Shown here piece after piece: positions 36,930 through 46,128 of a stretch of DNA of 64,000 bases (positions are counted from its first letter, which is position 1; the number at the start of each line of letters is the position of its first letter). Position numbers and translations under genes: made by a program. The notes beneath the pieces were generated by a model. The model was not told where the DNA came from, searched no databases, and saw nothing but the letters and a program-made list of their open reading frames with translations. The stretch is from Peribacillus glennii (GTDB lineage Bacteria; Bacillota; Bacilli; Bacillales; DSM-1321). The stretch covers positions 62,001-126,000 of the forward strand of contig NZ_QVTD01000005.1 of assembly GCF_003429105.1 (NCBI RefSeq), in the 5' to 3' direction.

Positions 36930-37919
36930 TCATGAGTTCTGGGAAAGCCATAATTTATTTACGAGTGTTTCCGGCTCACGCCCGTTAAGTATCAGCGTTA
37001 TATTTTTCGCGCAAAGATTCATCATTCCGAGTCTTGTTTCAACGCTTGCGCTGCCAATGTGCGGCAGGGCAACGACATTTTTCAAGGTTAGCAGCGGATG
37101 GCTGGCGTCAATTGGCTCTTTTTCAAAAACATCAAGGCCAGCTCCAGCTATTTCCTTTTTGACTAACGCATCAAATAAGGCATTCTCATCAACGACAGCC
37201 CCCCGCGAGGCGTTGACAAAGATGGCTGAATTTTTCATTCTCCTGAACGCATCAGCATTAAAAATCCGGAATGTTTCATTGGATAATGGGATAAGGGAAA
37301 CAACAAAATCGGACCGCTGCAACAGTTCGCCGAATTCACAATAAATCGCACCAAGCCCGTTTTCTGCTTCGGTCTTTCTGGACCTGTTATGATAAAGCAC
37401 TTCCATGTCAAAGCCGGCTGCGCGTTTGGCAACTGCTTCCCCGATCTTGCCCATGCCGACAATGCCAATCGTTTTATGATGGATATCATGTCCCGCCAAG
37501 AAAAACGGGCTCCAGCTTTTCCATTCCCCATTTTTCACCGCTTCCGCTGATTCCACAATGCGGCGGGCCGCAGCAATCAATAATCCAAAGGTTAAGTCGG
37601 CAGTTGTATCCGTCAATACATCAGGTGTATTGCAAACGGCAACCCCTCTCTCAGAAGCGGCATTTACATCGACATTGTCGAATCCTACAGCCATGTTGGC
37701 GACAACTCTAAGGTTCTTGGCGCTTGAAAGGAGCTCCTCGTCAATCTTATCTGTCAGCATTGTCAAAAGCGCGTCCGCTCTCTTAGCTTCCTCAATAAGA
37801 ATCTCCCTGGGAACAGGTTGGTCTTCATAGTCCCACATCTTTACTTCAAACTGTTCCCTCAATTTCTCTACGGTTTCAGGTGCAAGTTTTCTTGAAATAA
37901 ACACATACTTTTTCGCCAT
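36930..37919 (-). CDS. D-isomer-specific 2-hydroxyacid dehydrogenase (glyoxylate/hydroxypyruvate reductase-like)
   Basis: 329 residues with the NAD(P) motif GMGKIGEAVAKR (about 154-165) and the catalytic triad of the family: R in NASRGAVVDE near 238-240, E near 268, and H in LPHIGSA near 288. Probably reduces glyoxylate, hydroxypyruvate or a 2-ketogluconate-type substrate. GGAGG precedes the ATG. Only 28 bases separate its stop from the next gene start, so the two may be co-transcribed. Confidence 0.87.
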   Translation of the reverse strand: MAKKYVFISRKLAPETVEKLREQFEVKMWDYEDQPVPREILIEEAKRADALLTMLTDKIDEELLSSAKNLRVVANMAVGFDNVDVNAASERGVAVCNTPDVLTDTTADLTFGLLIAAARRIVESAEAVKNGEWKSWSPFFLAGHDIHHKTIGIVGMGKIGEAVAKRAAGFDMEVLYHNRSRKTEAENGLGAIYCEFGELLQRSDFVVSLIPLSNETFRIFNADAFRRMKNSAIFVNASRGAVVDENALFDALVKKEIAGAGLDVFEKEPIDASHPLLTLKNVVALPHIGSASVETRLGMMNLCAKNITLILNGREPETLVNKLWLSQNS

Positions 37920-38042
37920 TGCTTTTCCTCCTTCCTATCTATTCCTTGAAAGTTATAATTATCATAACATAGGAAAATAGAGGATTGAATGCACGAACAA
38001 GGAAATTAATTAAAAAGTTTCACTATTTACAAAAGAATACTT

Positions 38043-39044
38043 TTATAGCCAGGTCAGCAAAGGTAACTTCATCTTCTTTACCGGCATGCTGGCCATTTCG
38101 TAAAAGTGCCGCAGGAATTCTTCATAATGAACACTTTTTTCGGTATAGAGCGTTAATTGGTCTTCGAGCTGGAGCGAACGGGCTTCAGAAGGTTCGCTGT
38201 AATATTCTTCGACGGTTTCGAAATAGTGTATCGGAAAAATAAGCCGGGCATACAGCAGCCTGGAAGAAAAGGCGCTGAGCGGGTTGATGGTTTGATAGTC
38301 GTTTAAAAATTGCTGCAGTCCCGGCTGGTATGTATGAAGGTTGGTGAAGTAACTTTGCCTCGTCCACTCGGCTATGTCCCTGCTTCCGTGGTCAAAAATC
38401 CAATCGAATGGATTTTTAATGCAATATTTGCCGCTCCACGTATCATTTGTAAATCGTTCATAGCAGACGGTGCCTGCATCAATTGCTTCAGGGCTTGCAT
38501 CAATTTCAGTATCCACCAAATATTGAATGGCATTTTCACCCAGCGCCATATAATAGGGGAATGTCTCCACAAAAAGCTTTTCAAAATGATTGTTCGGATG
38601 TGATTGAAGTTTCTCCCCCCACATTTTTTCGAGCTGGTCAATCCTTTGCTCCCAGAGGGTTTTCCAATTCCCCATCCGTGAGCATTGTTTGATTGGATGA
38701 GAGATGGAGCGGGCCCGGGCATGGAATTTTGCCAGTTTCCTTCCGAGAAGTTTATCTCTCCCTTTCGCAAGGACTGTGTTCGCAAGCAGAATAAACATTT
38801 GGCCATCCGCTTCAGAAATATAGCTTTGGTGATTTGCCAGGACAAATTCCGAAACGTAACGGTCCCCAGTCTGAATGAGATGCTCAGACATTTTTAGCCG
38901 CTCCACTAATTCTTCCTGTTCCAATTTTTCAAGCGGGATAATATTATATATTACATTCCCTGACAGAAAGGAAGGATAACGGCCAACCGGCTCTTCCCTC
39001 TCTACATGTACCCCGTAATTTTTAAGAATGATTTCTTCAATCAT
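38043..39044 (-). CDS. yutH: Spore coat-associated YutH, kinase-like fold
   Basis: 333 residues related to the CotS/YutH group, which has a degenerate aminoglycoside-phosphotransferase fold. No signal peptide. The conserved catalytic HxD loop is not obvious (the region near FDWIFDHGSRDIAEW is a candidate), so kinase activity is doubtful. I chose the ATG at 39044 (AGGTG upstream) over the GTG at 39053. YutH associates with spores in B. subtilis; its place between hom and yutG is conserved. Confidence 0.85.
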   Translation of the reverse strand: MIEEIILKNYGVHVEREEPVGRYPSFLSGNVIYNIIPLEKLEQEELVERLKMSEHLIQTGDRYVSEFVLANHQSYISEADGQMFILLANTVLAKGRDKLLGRKLAKFHARARSISHPIKQCSRMGNWKTLWEQRIDQLEKMWGEKLQSHPNNHFEKLFVETFPYYMALGENAIQYLVDTEIDASPEAIDAGTVCYERFTNDTWSGKYCIKNPFDWIFDHGSRDIAEWTRQSYFTNLHTYQPGLQQFLNDYQTINPLSAFSSRLLYARLIFPIHYFETVEEYYSEPSEARSLQLEDQLTLYTEKSVHYEEFLRHFYEMASMPVKKMKLPLLTWL

Positions 39045-39237
39045 AACAAACACCTGCTTTCAAAAACGTGTAAAGTCCCTCTAATTGGATACTCTATCCT
39101 TATATATATGAAGAAAGCGTGAATTTCTGAATGAAAAATGATCCTTTGAATAAACATTTCATTACACGATTTATTCCTGCAGGTTTTTTAAGGATATGGC
39201 TTGTAAACCATAGAACTATATAGAAACGGGTGATCAT

Positions 39238-39735
39238 ATGGCAGAAAAAGAATTAAATCCCACCGAACAAACAGCCAGGAAATGGTTAGGGGAGAGAGGG
39301 GTGACAGTACAGGATATAGCAGATTTGGTTATGTACCTGCAAAAGAATTACCATGATGATTTGAAGATGGAGGACTGCATCCATAATGTAGAAAGGGTGT
39401 TATCCAAACGTGAGGTACAAAACGCAATCATCACAGGCATTCAGCTTGATATGCTGGCAGAAAAAAAGATGCTTGAAGAGCCTCTTCAAACGATCATTCA
39501 AGTTGATGAAGGATTATACGGAGTCGATGAAATCCTCGCCTTTTCAATCGTCAACGTTTACGGCTCGATCGGTTTTACCAATTATGGCTATATTGATAAA
39601 CAAAAACCCGGTATCCTTAAATATTTAAATGATAAGAGTACAGGTATGGTGCATACATTTTTGGATGATATCGTAGGGGCCATTGCCGCGGCCGCATCAA
39701 GCAGGCTGGCGCACCGTGTGGAAAACGCAGAGTAA
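39238..39735 (+). CDS. yutG: YutG, phosphatidylglycerophosphatase A-like protein
   Basis: 165-residue soluble protein of the PgpA-like family, about the same size as the PgpA domain. Conserved polar positions include VDEILAFSIVNVYGSIG near residues 95-111 and HTFLDDIVGAIAAA near 139-152 with paired aspartates for metal binding. It may dephosphorylate a lipid or a soluble phosphate; the substrate is unproven. Confidence 0.85.
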   Translation: MAEKELNPTEQTARKWLGERGVTVQDIADLVMYLQKNYHDDLKMEDCIHNVERVLSKREVQNAIITGIQLDMLAEKKMLEEPLQTIIQVDEGLYGVDEILAFSIVNVYGSIGFTNYGYIDKQKPGILKYLNDKSTGMVHTFLDDIVGAIAAAASSRLAHRVENAE

Positions 39736-39771
39736 TCATCCCCTTCGGAGTAACTTCCCGCAAAAAGACCA

Positions 39772-39809
39772 TTCCCGCTGCTAAGTAAGCCTGCGGAAAC
39801 GGTCTTTTT
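39772..39809. terminator. Bidirectional terminator between yutG and yutF
   Basis: Long stem (AAAAAGACC near 39772 with GGTCTTTTT at 39801) flanked by complementary A and T runs, between convergent genes. Confidence 0.85.
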
Positions 39810-39813
39810 CATC

Positions 39814-40581
39814 TTATTCAAACCCCCAGAAATCCAAGGATTCGATTGTATAGGTGGGCTGTTCTTTATAAGTTTGAAGCAGCTCTCTTGTGGTCACTCC
39901 TGTATGAACCAACACCGTATCCATTCCTGCATTGATGCCTGCGAGGATATCCGTATCATAATTATCGCCGACCATGATCGTCTCCTCTTTCGGCACACCA
40001 AGGACTTTCAGGGCCTGTTCTACAATCACCGATTCCGGTTTACCAATGAAAATCGGCTGTACCTTCGTGGAAACGGCGACAACCGATGTCAATGAGCCAT
40101 TTCCCGGGAGCAGCCCCCTTTCAGTAGGGATGGCGATATCTCCATTCGTTGAAATGAACACAGCCCCATTACGCACCGCAAGGCATGCCTTTGCGAATTT
40201 TTCATAATTCACGCTGCGGTCAATCCCAATCACTACAAAATCAGGGTTTTCATCATCAAAGGCCATACCCTTTTCCTCAAGTGCCTGGATAATCCCTTCT
40301 TCACCAATCACATAAACAGAAGCGTTTTGTTTCCGTTCAGCGATAAAATTGGCAGTCGCCATGCTTGTCGTAAATACCTGTTCATCCTCAGCCGGAATAT
40401 CAAAGCTCCGCAGTTTTTCAGCTACCTGTGCGGGGGTTCTTGATGAATTGTTCGTCACAAAAAGATAGGGTATTCCCCTCTTTTTCAGCTCATGGACAAA
40501 GTCCCCGGCTTCTTCTATTTTTTCGGTTCCCCGATACATTGTGCCGTCTAAATCGATTAAATAACCTTTATACTGTTTCAT
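39814..40581 (-). CDS. yutF: HAD-superfamily phosphatase YutF (NagD-like)
   Basis: 255 residues. Motif I DLDGTMYRG (about 9-17) provides the nucleophilic aspartate; motif II VTNNSSRT near 41-48; MVGDNYDTDI near 204-213 is motif IV; a C2 cap lies between. A NagD-type sugar or nucleotide phosphatase. I start at 40581, where AGGAGTG precedes the ATG; the 40608 start is an extension. It follows yutE on the same strand, 49 bases away. Confidence 0.92.
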   Translation of the reverse strand: MKQYKGYLIDLDGTMYRGTEKIEEAGDFVHELKKRGIPYLFVTNNSSRTPAQVAEKLRSFDIPAEDEQVFTTSMATANFIAERKQNASVYVIGEEGIIQALEEKGMAFDDENPDFVVIGIDRSVNYEKFAKACLAVRNGAVFISTNGDIAIPTERGLLPGNGSLTSVVAVSTKVQPIFIGKPESVIVEQALKVLGVPKEETIMVGDNYDTDILAGINAGMDTVLVHTGVTTRELLQTYKEQPTYTIESLDFWGFE

Positions 40582-40629
40582 TCTGTTCACTCCTAAATGC
40601 TGCATCAATTGAGTTTTCCAGCCACCTTT

Positions 40630-41067
40630 TTAGTTCTTAAACGCGGAAACGGGGCCTAATTCATTTGTTATATAACGACGTACCAAATCTGGATATGCCC
40701 TAAAGGCTTCCTGGATTTCAGTAAAAGTTCCCAGCAAGTCTTGATGTGATATGTTTATATATTCCTGCACAAGCATCTTTCGCAGTAACAAGGCCTGCTT
40801 GAACCCATCTGCGACAGACGCATCAATCACTTTTTCATCAAGCAGTATATCAACAATATCCTCGAAGCTTCCAGGATCGCGCATGATAAAACCATCGATC
40901 ATCGCGTTGCCCACATCAAGCACTGCATCGATCGAGGTCTGGATAATTCTCTCCACTGCAGTCCTGGAAATTTCTGTATCCCAAGAAGTCGTGCTTTCAA
41001 AGAGGCTCATTTGCCGTTCAAGATAAACGAGAATATGCTCAATCTTTTGTCGGTCTACAAAATACAT
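40630..41067 (-). CDS. yutE: YutE, HepT-like DUF86 protein with degenerate active site
   Basis: 145 residues, helical, of the DUF86/HepT family whose toxin members are RNases or targets of MntA antitoxin, with an RX4-6H motif. Here the motif region reads LRKMLVQEY (R96, Q101), with glutamine in place of the histidine. No MntA nucleotidyltransferase gene is adjacent. So it is probably a housekeeping, catalytically inactive relative rather than a toxin (inference). Start at 41067, where AAAGGA precedes the ATG. Confidence 0.85.
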   Translation of the reverse strand: MYFVDRQKIEHILVYLERQMSLFESTTSWDTEISRTAVERIIQTSIDAVLDVGNAMIDGFIMRDPGSFEDIVDILLDEKVIDASVADGFKQALLLRKMLVQEYINISHQDLLGTFTEIQEAFRAYPDLVRRYITNELGPVSAFKN

Positions 41068-41183
41068 AATTCCCAGATCCTTTCTGTTTGACGCCTTTTT
41101 CATTTTTGAAGAATTGTTTTCCGGGTTCTGACAAACTCCCCCATATGTAAAAATCACAATATAATTCGATCATACCATAGTTT

Positions 41184-41219
41184 GCCCTGCACACTCAATT
41201 ACACCTCAGTGCACAGGGC
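41184..41219. other. Inverted repeat upstream of the DUF3055 gene
   Basis: GCCCTG with a bulge and CACT pairs with AGTG and CAGGGC across a 14-base loop, in the divergent yutE/DUF3055 spacer. No T run follows. An operator, leader hairpin or chance are all possible. Confidence 0.35.
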
Positions 41220-41313
41220 CGATCGAATTCTTTTTCCTGCCCCACCCCGTTTTTTGTTATGATGAAAGCAGGAAAAATCGAATAGTCTAAGTGTTTCGAA
41301 AGGGGACATTTCT

Positions 41314-41580
41314 TTGGAAGAACGATTTTTTTTGTATAATGATTTGATTGATTCAAAAACCCGGTTTGTAAGTTTTATGGGTGAGCAGTCGAGGTTCGAC
41401 CTTGCTATCATTGCGACTGACCGTTTTTACGGAAAAAAGCTTGTGCTCGACATGCAAAGCAACCGTTTTGCAATCATCGGCCATGACGACCTCGAGGAAG
41501 AAGGCTATATCGAGCATGCCTTTCAGCTTGAAGAGGAGGAAGCCACCGAGCTGCGATCATTTTTATATGAAGTAGTGTAA
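41314..41580 (+). CDS. DUF3055 (SAV0927-type) small protein
   Basis: 88-residue cytoplasmic protein starting at TTG with AAAGGGG 9 bases upstream. The conserved core FMGEQSRFDLAIIATDRFYGK (about 21-41) and DDLEEEGYIEHAF identify DUF3055. Function unknown. Followed by another small gene 68 bases later on the same strand. Confidence 0.85.
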   Translation: MEERFFLYNDLIDSKTRFVSFMGEQSRFDLAIIATDRFYGKKLVLDMQSNRFAIIGHDDLEEEGYIEHAFQLEEEEATELRSFLYEVV

Positions 41581-41648
41581 TTTCACTGCAGCTGGGAACC
41601 CTTTTAGAAAACGAACGCGACGGCCGTTCGAACAAAAGGGTGATAGCA

Positions 41649-41942
41649 TTGGAAGGGAAAGACTCGTATTCCGATTTCGCGAATGTGGGAAAGCAGAGGG
41701 ATTATATAATTCCGGAAGAATTCCCGGAGGGGCCTTACGGCACACCAAAAGGAGAAAATCGGGCGGTGGAAAATAAAAGCGGACCCTGGGAGAAAGGGCA
41801 AAGACAGTACACCGCTTTTAATTATGAAAATAAATCCCTGCATGAAGGTATGCCGCGGCAATACGATGGGGCACATCCGACACACGATGATCCGGACGCA
41901 GGCGGACAGCCTCCCTATACACAGACCGATAATCAAAGTTAA
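41649..41942 (+). CDS. Hydrophilic hypothetical protein
   Basis: About 97 residues, starting at TTG (41649); AAAGGGTGA lies just upstream and overlaps the GTG at 41640. The sequence is low in hydrophobics and rich in G, P, D, Y and Q, so probably largely disordered. No motif recognised. It shares a strand with the DUF3055 gene, and a terminator follows 5 bases after its stop. Confidence 0.68.
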   Translation: MEGKDSYSDFANVGKQRDYIIPEEFPEGPYGTPKGENRAVENKSGPWEKGQRQYTAFNYENKSLHEGMPRQYDGAHPTHDDPDAGGQPPYTQTDNQS

Positions 41943-41946
41943 GCAC

Positions 41947-41974
41947 AAAGGGCCGGGATGACAACCGGCTCTTT
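41947..41974. terminator. Terminator between 41649 gene and yutD
   Basis: Stem AAAG-GCCGG with CCGGC-CTTT (one mismatch each arm) across an 8-base loop; usable in both directions between convergent genes. Confidence 0.75.
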
Positions 41975-41975
41975 A

Positions 41976-42251
41976 CTATTTCTTTATTTTTTTCACTACA
42001 AAATAAGGGCATCCAAAGTTGCAGTATTCATATAAATATTCATTAAGCGTGCTTATTTTTGTGTCAAAGGTGGCCTTTTGGTTCTGGTCATCAAAAAAAC
42101 CCCGGAGCCTGAGCTGGCCATATCCCCAATCCCCGACTATATAATCGTATTTCGTTAAAATTTCACTGTACCGGGCACGAAATGCTTCTTCTTTAAAGCC
42201 TTCCCTGTAATCCTTTGCTACTTCATAGGAAATATTATTGATGCTTATCAT
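41976..42251 (-). CDS. yutD: YutD family protein (DUF1027)
   Basis: 91 residues from the ATG at 42251 (GAGGTG upstream). KYDYIVGDWGYGQLRLRGFFDD (about 34-55) is the DUF1027 signature, and a C-terminal YCNFGCPYFVV adds a cysteine pair. In B. subtilis yutD lies in the same yut block. Function unknown. Confidence 0.88.
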   Translation of the reverse strand: MISINNISYEVAKDYREGFKEEAFRARYSEILTKYDYIVGDWGYGQLRLRGFFDDQNQKATFDTKISTLNEYLYEYCNFGCPYFVVKKIKK

Positions 42252-42366
42252 TTTTTTCACCTCACAAAATGACAATAGGCTATCTTAAATTATAACTCAT
42301 TCCCCATGAATTTCTAAGCCGGAATTTTTTTAAATGGTTCATCCTAGATAATGGGGGGTGTTTTAT

Positions 42367-42981
42367 TTGCGAAAAGCTCTGTTGGCAGCAGGAATAGCAT
42401 CATTAGTAATTCTAAACGGCTGTGGTGAGGACGGCGATGGACGGGGCACCGGGTTGCATGATAACGCCAATCCAAGCAGCATGGATTCTCCGACTCAATA
42501 TTATGAAGAAGACTACCGCGGCCGGAATCATGACAGTGATGATTTCGGTTTTACCCGCGTGAATAATACGACAGGCGAGGATCAGAACGGGGACCACACT
42601 CCATCGATTGACAGGGAGCAGCTGGCCGATATAATTTCCCGCCTGAGCAACCAAATCCCGAACGTAAACGATGTTTCCACACTTGTCACAGATGAAGAAG
42701 TGTTAATCGTTTATAGTACGGATTCAAACAACCGAAATTACACTGCAGACCAGGTCAAAAGAACCGCCATGGCCACTGTACCTAGATATTATCATGTTTA
42801 CGTCAGCGACAATATGGCCTTAAGGCAGAATATCGAAAACTATGCCACCTTGGATTCAAGAAGCCGGGACATCGAATACGCCCTTGATAAAACCATAAAG
42901 CAAATGCTGAAATCCCCTCAGGGAAGCAAGGTCAGCGATGAAGAAAACGCGAATGGCGAGAGTGTCGGTGAGCATAGGTGA
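42367..42981 (+). CDS. yutC: YhcN/YlaJ-type sporulation lipoprotein YutC
   Basis: 204 residues from the TTG at 42367 (GGGGGGTG upstream). Signal peptide with lipobox LNGC (cysteine about 18). A polar, acidic linker leads to a C-terminal ~110-residue domain (LADIISRLSNQIPNVNDVSTLVT..., then YYHVYVSDN) typical of YhcN/YlaJ spore lipoproteins. Expected in the forespore inner membrane. Convergent with lipA. Confidence 0.87.
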   Translation: MRKALLAAGIASLVILNGCGEDGDGRGTGLHDNANPSSMDSPTQYYEEDYRGRNHDSDDFGFTRVNNTTGEDQNGDHTPSIDREQLADIISRLSNQIPNVNDVSTLVTDEEVLIVYSTDSNNRNYTADQVKRTAMATVPRYYHVYVSDNMALRQNIENYATLDSRSRDIEYALDKTIKQMLKSPQGSKVSDEENANGESVGEHR

Positions 42982-43059
42982 CGGGCTTATTCATGTTGAT
43001 CTCAACCGGAAAACCAAAAAGCGCAGACGGAAAACAGCCTAGACGCGTGAACAGCAAGA

Positions 43060-43082
43060 AAGTGCCGTGAAAAACGGCACTT
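43060..43082. terminator. Bidirectional terminator between yutC and lipA
   Basis: 9-bp perfect stem (43060-43068 with 43074-43082) with an AAAA-type loop, between convergent genes. Confidence 0.75.
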
Positions 43083-43097
43083 CCTTCATTGTTCCGG

Positions 43098-44015
43098 TTA
43101 ATTCGCCTCAAGAACTTTTTCCCCTTGCTGGTGCAACTGCTTTGACGCTGCATTTACCTGCTCGTCCGCATGGTAGGAGGAACGGACCAGAGGCCCTGCT
43201 TCACAGTGGCTGAATCCTTTTGAAAGTGCGATTTCCTTAAGCTCGGCAAATTCTTCCGGACTGTAATATTTCTGTACTTTGAGGTGCTTTTTCGTCGGCT
43301 GCAGGTACTGCCCGATTGTCATGATATCGACCTTGTGCGCACGAAGGTCATCCATGGTTTCAATGATTTCTTCCTTCGTTTCACCAAGGCCGATCATAAG
43401 GCTCGATTTAGTAGGAATTTCAGGATACATTTCTTTTGCCCGTAATAATAACTCCAATGAACGGTTATATTTGGCTCTCGCGCGGACGCGGTCGGACAAC
43501 CGCCTTACCGTTTCGATGTTATGGTTGAGAATATCCGGCTTCGCATCCATCAGCGTTTTAAGGTTTTCATATACTCCACCCATATCTGAAGGGAGTACTT
43601 CTATTGTAGTGAAAGGGTTCTTTCTGCGGATTGCCCTTACTGTTTCGGCAAAAACTGCAGACCCTCCGTCTTTTAGATCGTCACGGGCCACTGCTGTAAT
43701 AACCGCATGCTTTAGATTCATGGTAAATACAGAGTCAGCAACCCGTTCAGGCTCAGCCAAGTCCAATTCACTAGGAAGGCCGGTCTTAACGGCACAGAAA
43801 CGGCATGCCCTCGTACACACATCACCGAGGATCATGAAAGTAGCAGTTCTTCTTACAGCCCAGCATTCATGGATATTTGGGCATTTTGCTTCTTCACATA
43901 CGGTATGTAAATTCTTCTCACGCATCATTTTTTTCAAGCCAGTGTAATTTTCGTTCGTATTTAATTTTATTTTTAACCATTCCGGTTTGCGCACATGCTC
44001 TTCTTTTGTACTCAT
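43098..44015 (-). CDS. lipA: Lipoyl synthase
   Basis: 305-residue radical-SAM enzyme that inserts two sulfurs into protein-bound octanoyl groups. It has both cluster motifs: [12 protein letters not shown] (auxiliary [4Fe-4S], about 40-51) and CTRACRFC (radical SAM, about 68-75), plus the C-terminal RSSYHA arginine-serine. Start at ATG 44015, after GGAG; an upstream GTG at 44027 is possible. The auxiliary cluster is consumed in each turnover, linking it to the Suf/Nfu machinery; GcvH in this window is its expected substrate carrier. Confidence 0.96.
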   Translation of the reverse strand: MSTKEEHVRKPEWLKIKLNTNENYTGLKKMMREKNLHTVCEEAKCPNIHECWAVRRTATFMILGDVCTRACRFCAVKTGLPSELDLAEPERVADSVFTMNLKHAVITAVARDDLKDGGSAVFAETVRAIRRKNPFTTIEVLPSDMGGVYENLKTLMDAKPDILNHNIETVRRLSDRVRARAKYNRSLELLLRAKEMYPEIPTKSSLMIGLGETKEEIIETMDDLRAHKVDIMTIGQYLQPTKKHLKVQKYYSPEEFAELKEIALSKGFSHCEAGPLVRSSYHADEQVNAASKQLHQQGEKVLEAN

Positions 44016-44198
44016 GGAAGATATCACTCCATTTCTGTAATTTCATGTCGAGTTTGTTTTATGTATACGTAGTCACTTTATCATAATAAATTGTATCCCG
44101 ACAAGTTTCAGGGCTTATTACCATTATTTAATTTCATTATTTTGTCTCTAATTTAGCAAACTAATTCCATGAAATAATGCAAGAAAGGAGGACCTCGC

Positions 44199-45209
44199 GT
44201 GTTGTCAAAATGGATCCTTTCATCGATGGTATTCTTTTTATTATGCGGCTCTTTCCAAATGGAAGCAGAAGCCGCGATTGGCCAACCGGAATTGACGGAT
44301 GAAGAACGGGCAGCGAAAAGGATGCTGCTGTATAAAAATATTGAAGCAGCCATGCAAATTCCCTGGTACTATATGGCAGCCATTGACCAATATGAACATA
44401 GCCTTCGCGATGCGAGAAGGGATTTAGATAAAGCAAAGGGCGCTGTCGGGATTTATATTGAACCCGAAAAGTGGAGCGGCATCATGAACCCGGACAAAAA
44501 TGATAATAATCCTCTGTCTATCACGTTTTTTGGTGGAATTGGCCAGGACGGCAACGGGGACGGAGTGGCAGACATCAGTAGTGATGAAGATCTGCTGTAT
44601 ACGCTTGCGAACCATATTTTAGCTTATGGGACGGATCAAGATAATTTCCGAATTGCTTTATGGAATTATTATAAGCGGGATAAAGCGGTCGGATTCATCA
44701 TGGGGAATGCCGCACTCTTTAAAAAGTATGGCCGTATCGACCTGCAGGAGAAAGCCTTTCCGGTTCCGGTACGAACTCATTACAGCTATCGAAGTACCTG
44801 GGGTGCCGGTAGAGGATGGGGTGGAAGGCGGATCCATGAGGGAACCGATATTTTCGCTGATTATGGCTTGCCGGTCAGGTCCACATGCTTTGGGATCATT
44901 GAAATGAAAGGCTGGAATAAATATGGGGGGTGGAGAATCGGTATCCGCGATATCAATAATACCTACCATTATTTTGCACATTTAAGCGGGTTCAAAAGCG
45001 GCCTTAATGTTGGCCAGATTGTTGAACCGGGAATGGTAATCGGCGGTGTGGGCAGCACAGGATACGGGCCGCCTGGCACCTCTGGCAAATTCCCTCCTCA
45101 TCTGCATTATGGAATGTATAAGGATAACGGCTTCATTGAATGGAGCTTTGACCCCACTCCGCATTTACGCATGTGGGAACGGAAAGATCTAGCCAAGAGA
45201 CGCAAATGA
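44199..45209 (+). CDS. lytH: Sporulation-specific L-Ala-D-Glu endopeptidase LytH
   Basis: 336 residues starting at GTG with AAAGGAGG upstream. Signal peptide 1-26, an N-terminal helical region, then an M23 metallopeptidase domain with HEGTD (H213, D217) and HLHYG (H303), so the zinc site is complete. In B. subtilis LytH (YunA) trims cortex peptides to single L-alanine late in sporulation. It lies between lipA and yunB, as expected. Confidence 0.92.
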   Translation: MLSKWILSSMVFFLLCGSFQMEAEAAIGQPELTDEERAAKRMLLYKNIEAAMQIPWYYMAAIDQYEHSLRDARRDLDKAKGAVGIYIEPEKWSGIMNPDKNDNNPLSITFFGGIGQDGNGDGVADISSDEDLLYTLANHILAYGTDQDNFRIALWNYYKRDKAVGFIMGNAALFKKYGRIDLQEKAFPVPVRTHYSYRSTWGAGRGWGGRRIHEGTDIFADYGLPVRSTCFGIIEMKGWNKYGGWRIGIRDINNTYHYFAHLSGFKSGLNVGQIVEPGMVIGGVGSTGYGPPGTSGKFPPHLHYGMYKDNGFIEWSFDPTPHLRMWERKDLAKRRK

Positions 45210-45236
45210 TGAAACTAATGCTGGAGAGCGAATTTA

Positions 45237-45264
45237 TGTGATAAGGGGTGAGCCCCTTATCACA
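45237..45264. terminator. Bidirectional terminator between lytH and yunB
   Basis: 12-bp perfect stem (45237-45248 with 45253-45264) with a TGAG loop, between convergent genes. Confidence 0.8.
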
Positions 45265-45276
45265 CAATTCCTTTTC

Positions 45277-46035
45277 TTATTTTTTGTTTTTCGGCAATTC
45301 TATGGCCGGACTTGAATTTCCTCCATTATTATAATACTGAGGCACATCTCCAGGTATTAATGCCCCTCCAAGAGGAATATTGTGTTCCACCGTGGTCATC
45401 TTCGTTGCGATGGGGAGGATTACTTGTATATTCACCACGACATGGATATGGAAGTCAACCGTTGTATTGTTAATTCCCGAGGGTACCGTTTTCCATTTAA
45501 CAGTTGCCTTGGCATCTCCCAATGCCTCAAATTTTACGGGTATTTTCGGGCCCACATTTCCCAGTAAGGCAATGTTTGTCGCCTGCCCCAATGGGACATG
45601 GAAGACCAAGCCGGATGATTCTGCCTTTTCATCCATTTCGACATCTATATCCGTCAATGATTCTAAACCAGAAAAGTTTCCTTTTTCCGCTTCTTTTAAA
45701 TTCATTAAAATTAAATTTTGCGTTTCTCCCTGGATACGGTTGATCAATGCTGTATTCCAACCAAGAGAGGGCCTTCCGTTGCTATCACTTGTTGGGATCT
45801 CTTGAATCAATGCATTTGTATCTGTAGCATCAACGATTTTCTTATTGATCGCCTTATTGATAACAAGAACGGCTATTTTTCTTGATTGGGCTTCGGCATA
45901 ACTCATTAAGGCCGGCTCTATTCCTTTATTGATAAAGAATAACCCGCCCGCTGTGGAAAAAATAAAGAACACAAACGTAAGCAGGAATACATAGCGTAGC
46001 GGCAAAGGGCCTTTCTTCATACGTTTCAGAACCAA
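45277..46035 (-). CDS. yunB: Sporulation protein YunB
   Basis: 252 residues from the TTG at 46035, which has GGGGGG 7 bases upstream; the frame to 46086 lacks a site. One N-terminal transmembrane helix (about 15-35) anchors a large extracytoplasmic domain (residues 40-252), with conserved SGLVFHVPLGQATNIALLGNVGPKIPVKFE near 155-184. B. subtilis yunB is sigma-E-controlled and needed for normal sporulation. Confidence 0.9.
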   Translation of the reverse strand: MVLKRMKKGPLPLRYVFLLTFVFFIFSTAGGLFFINKGIEPALMSYAEAQSRKIAVLVINKAINKKIVDATDTNALIQEIPTSDSNGRPSLGWNTALINRIQGETQNLILMNLKEAEKGNFSGLESLTDIDVEMDEKAESSGLVFHVPLGQATNIALLGNVGPKIPVKFEALGDAKATVKWKTVPSGINNTTVDFHIHVVVNIQVILPIATKMTTVEHNIPLGGALIPGDVPQYYNNGGNSSPAIELPKNKK

Positions 46036-46128
46036 AAAAAATCCCCCCTTACAAGCTATGTGTATGCTTGCCAGGGAGATCATCATTCTTATTTTCTCGG
46101 AAAGTCTATTGATTTAATTGTGTGCGAT

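Noticed and set aside
40630-41067. An active HepT/MntA toxin-antitoxin system
   Set aside because: The catalytic histidine is missing and no nucleotidyltransferase gene is adjacent.
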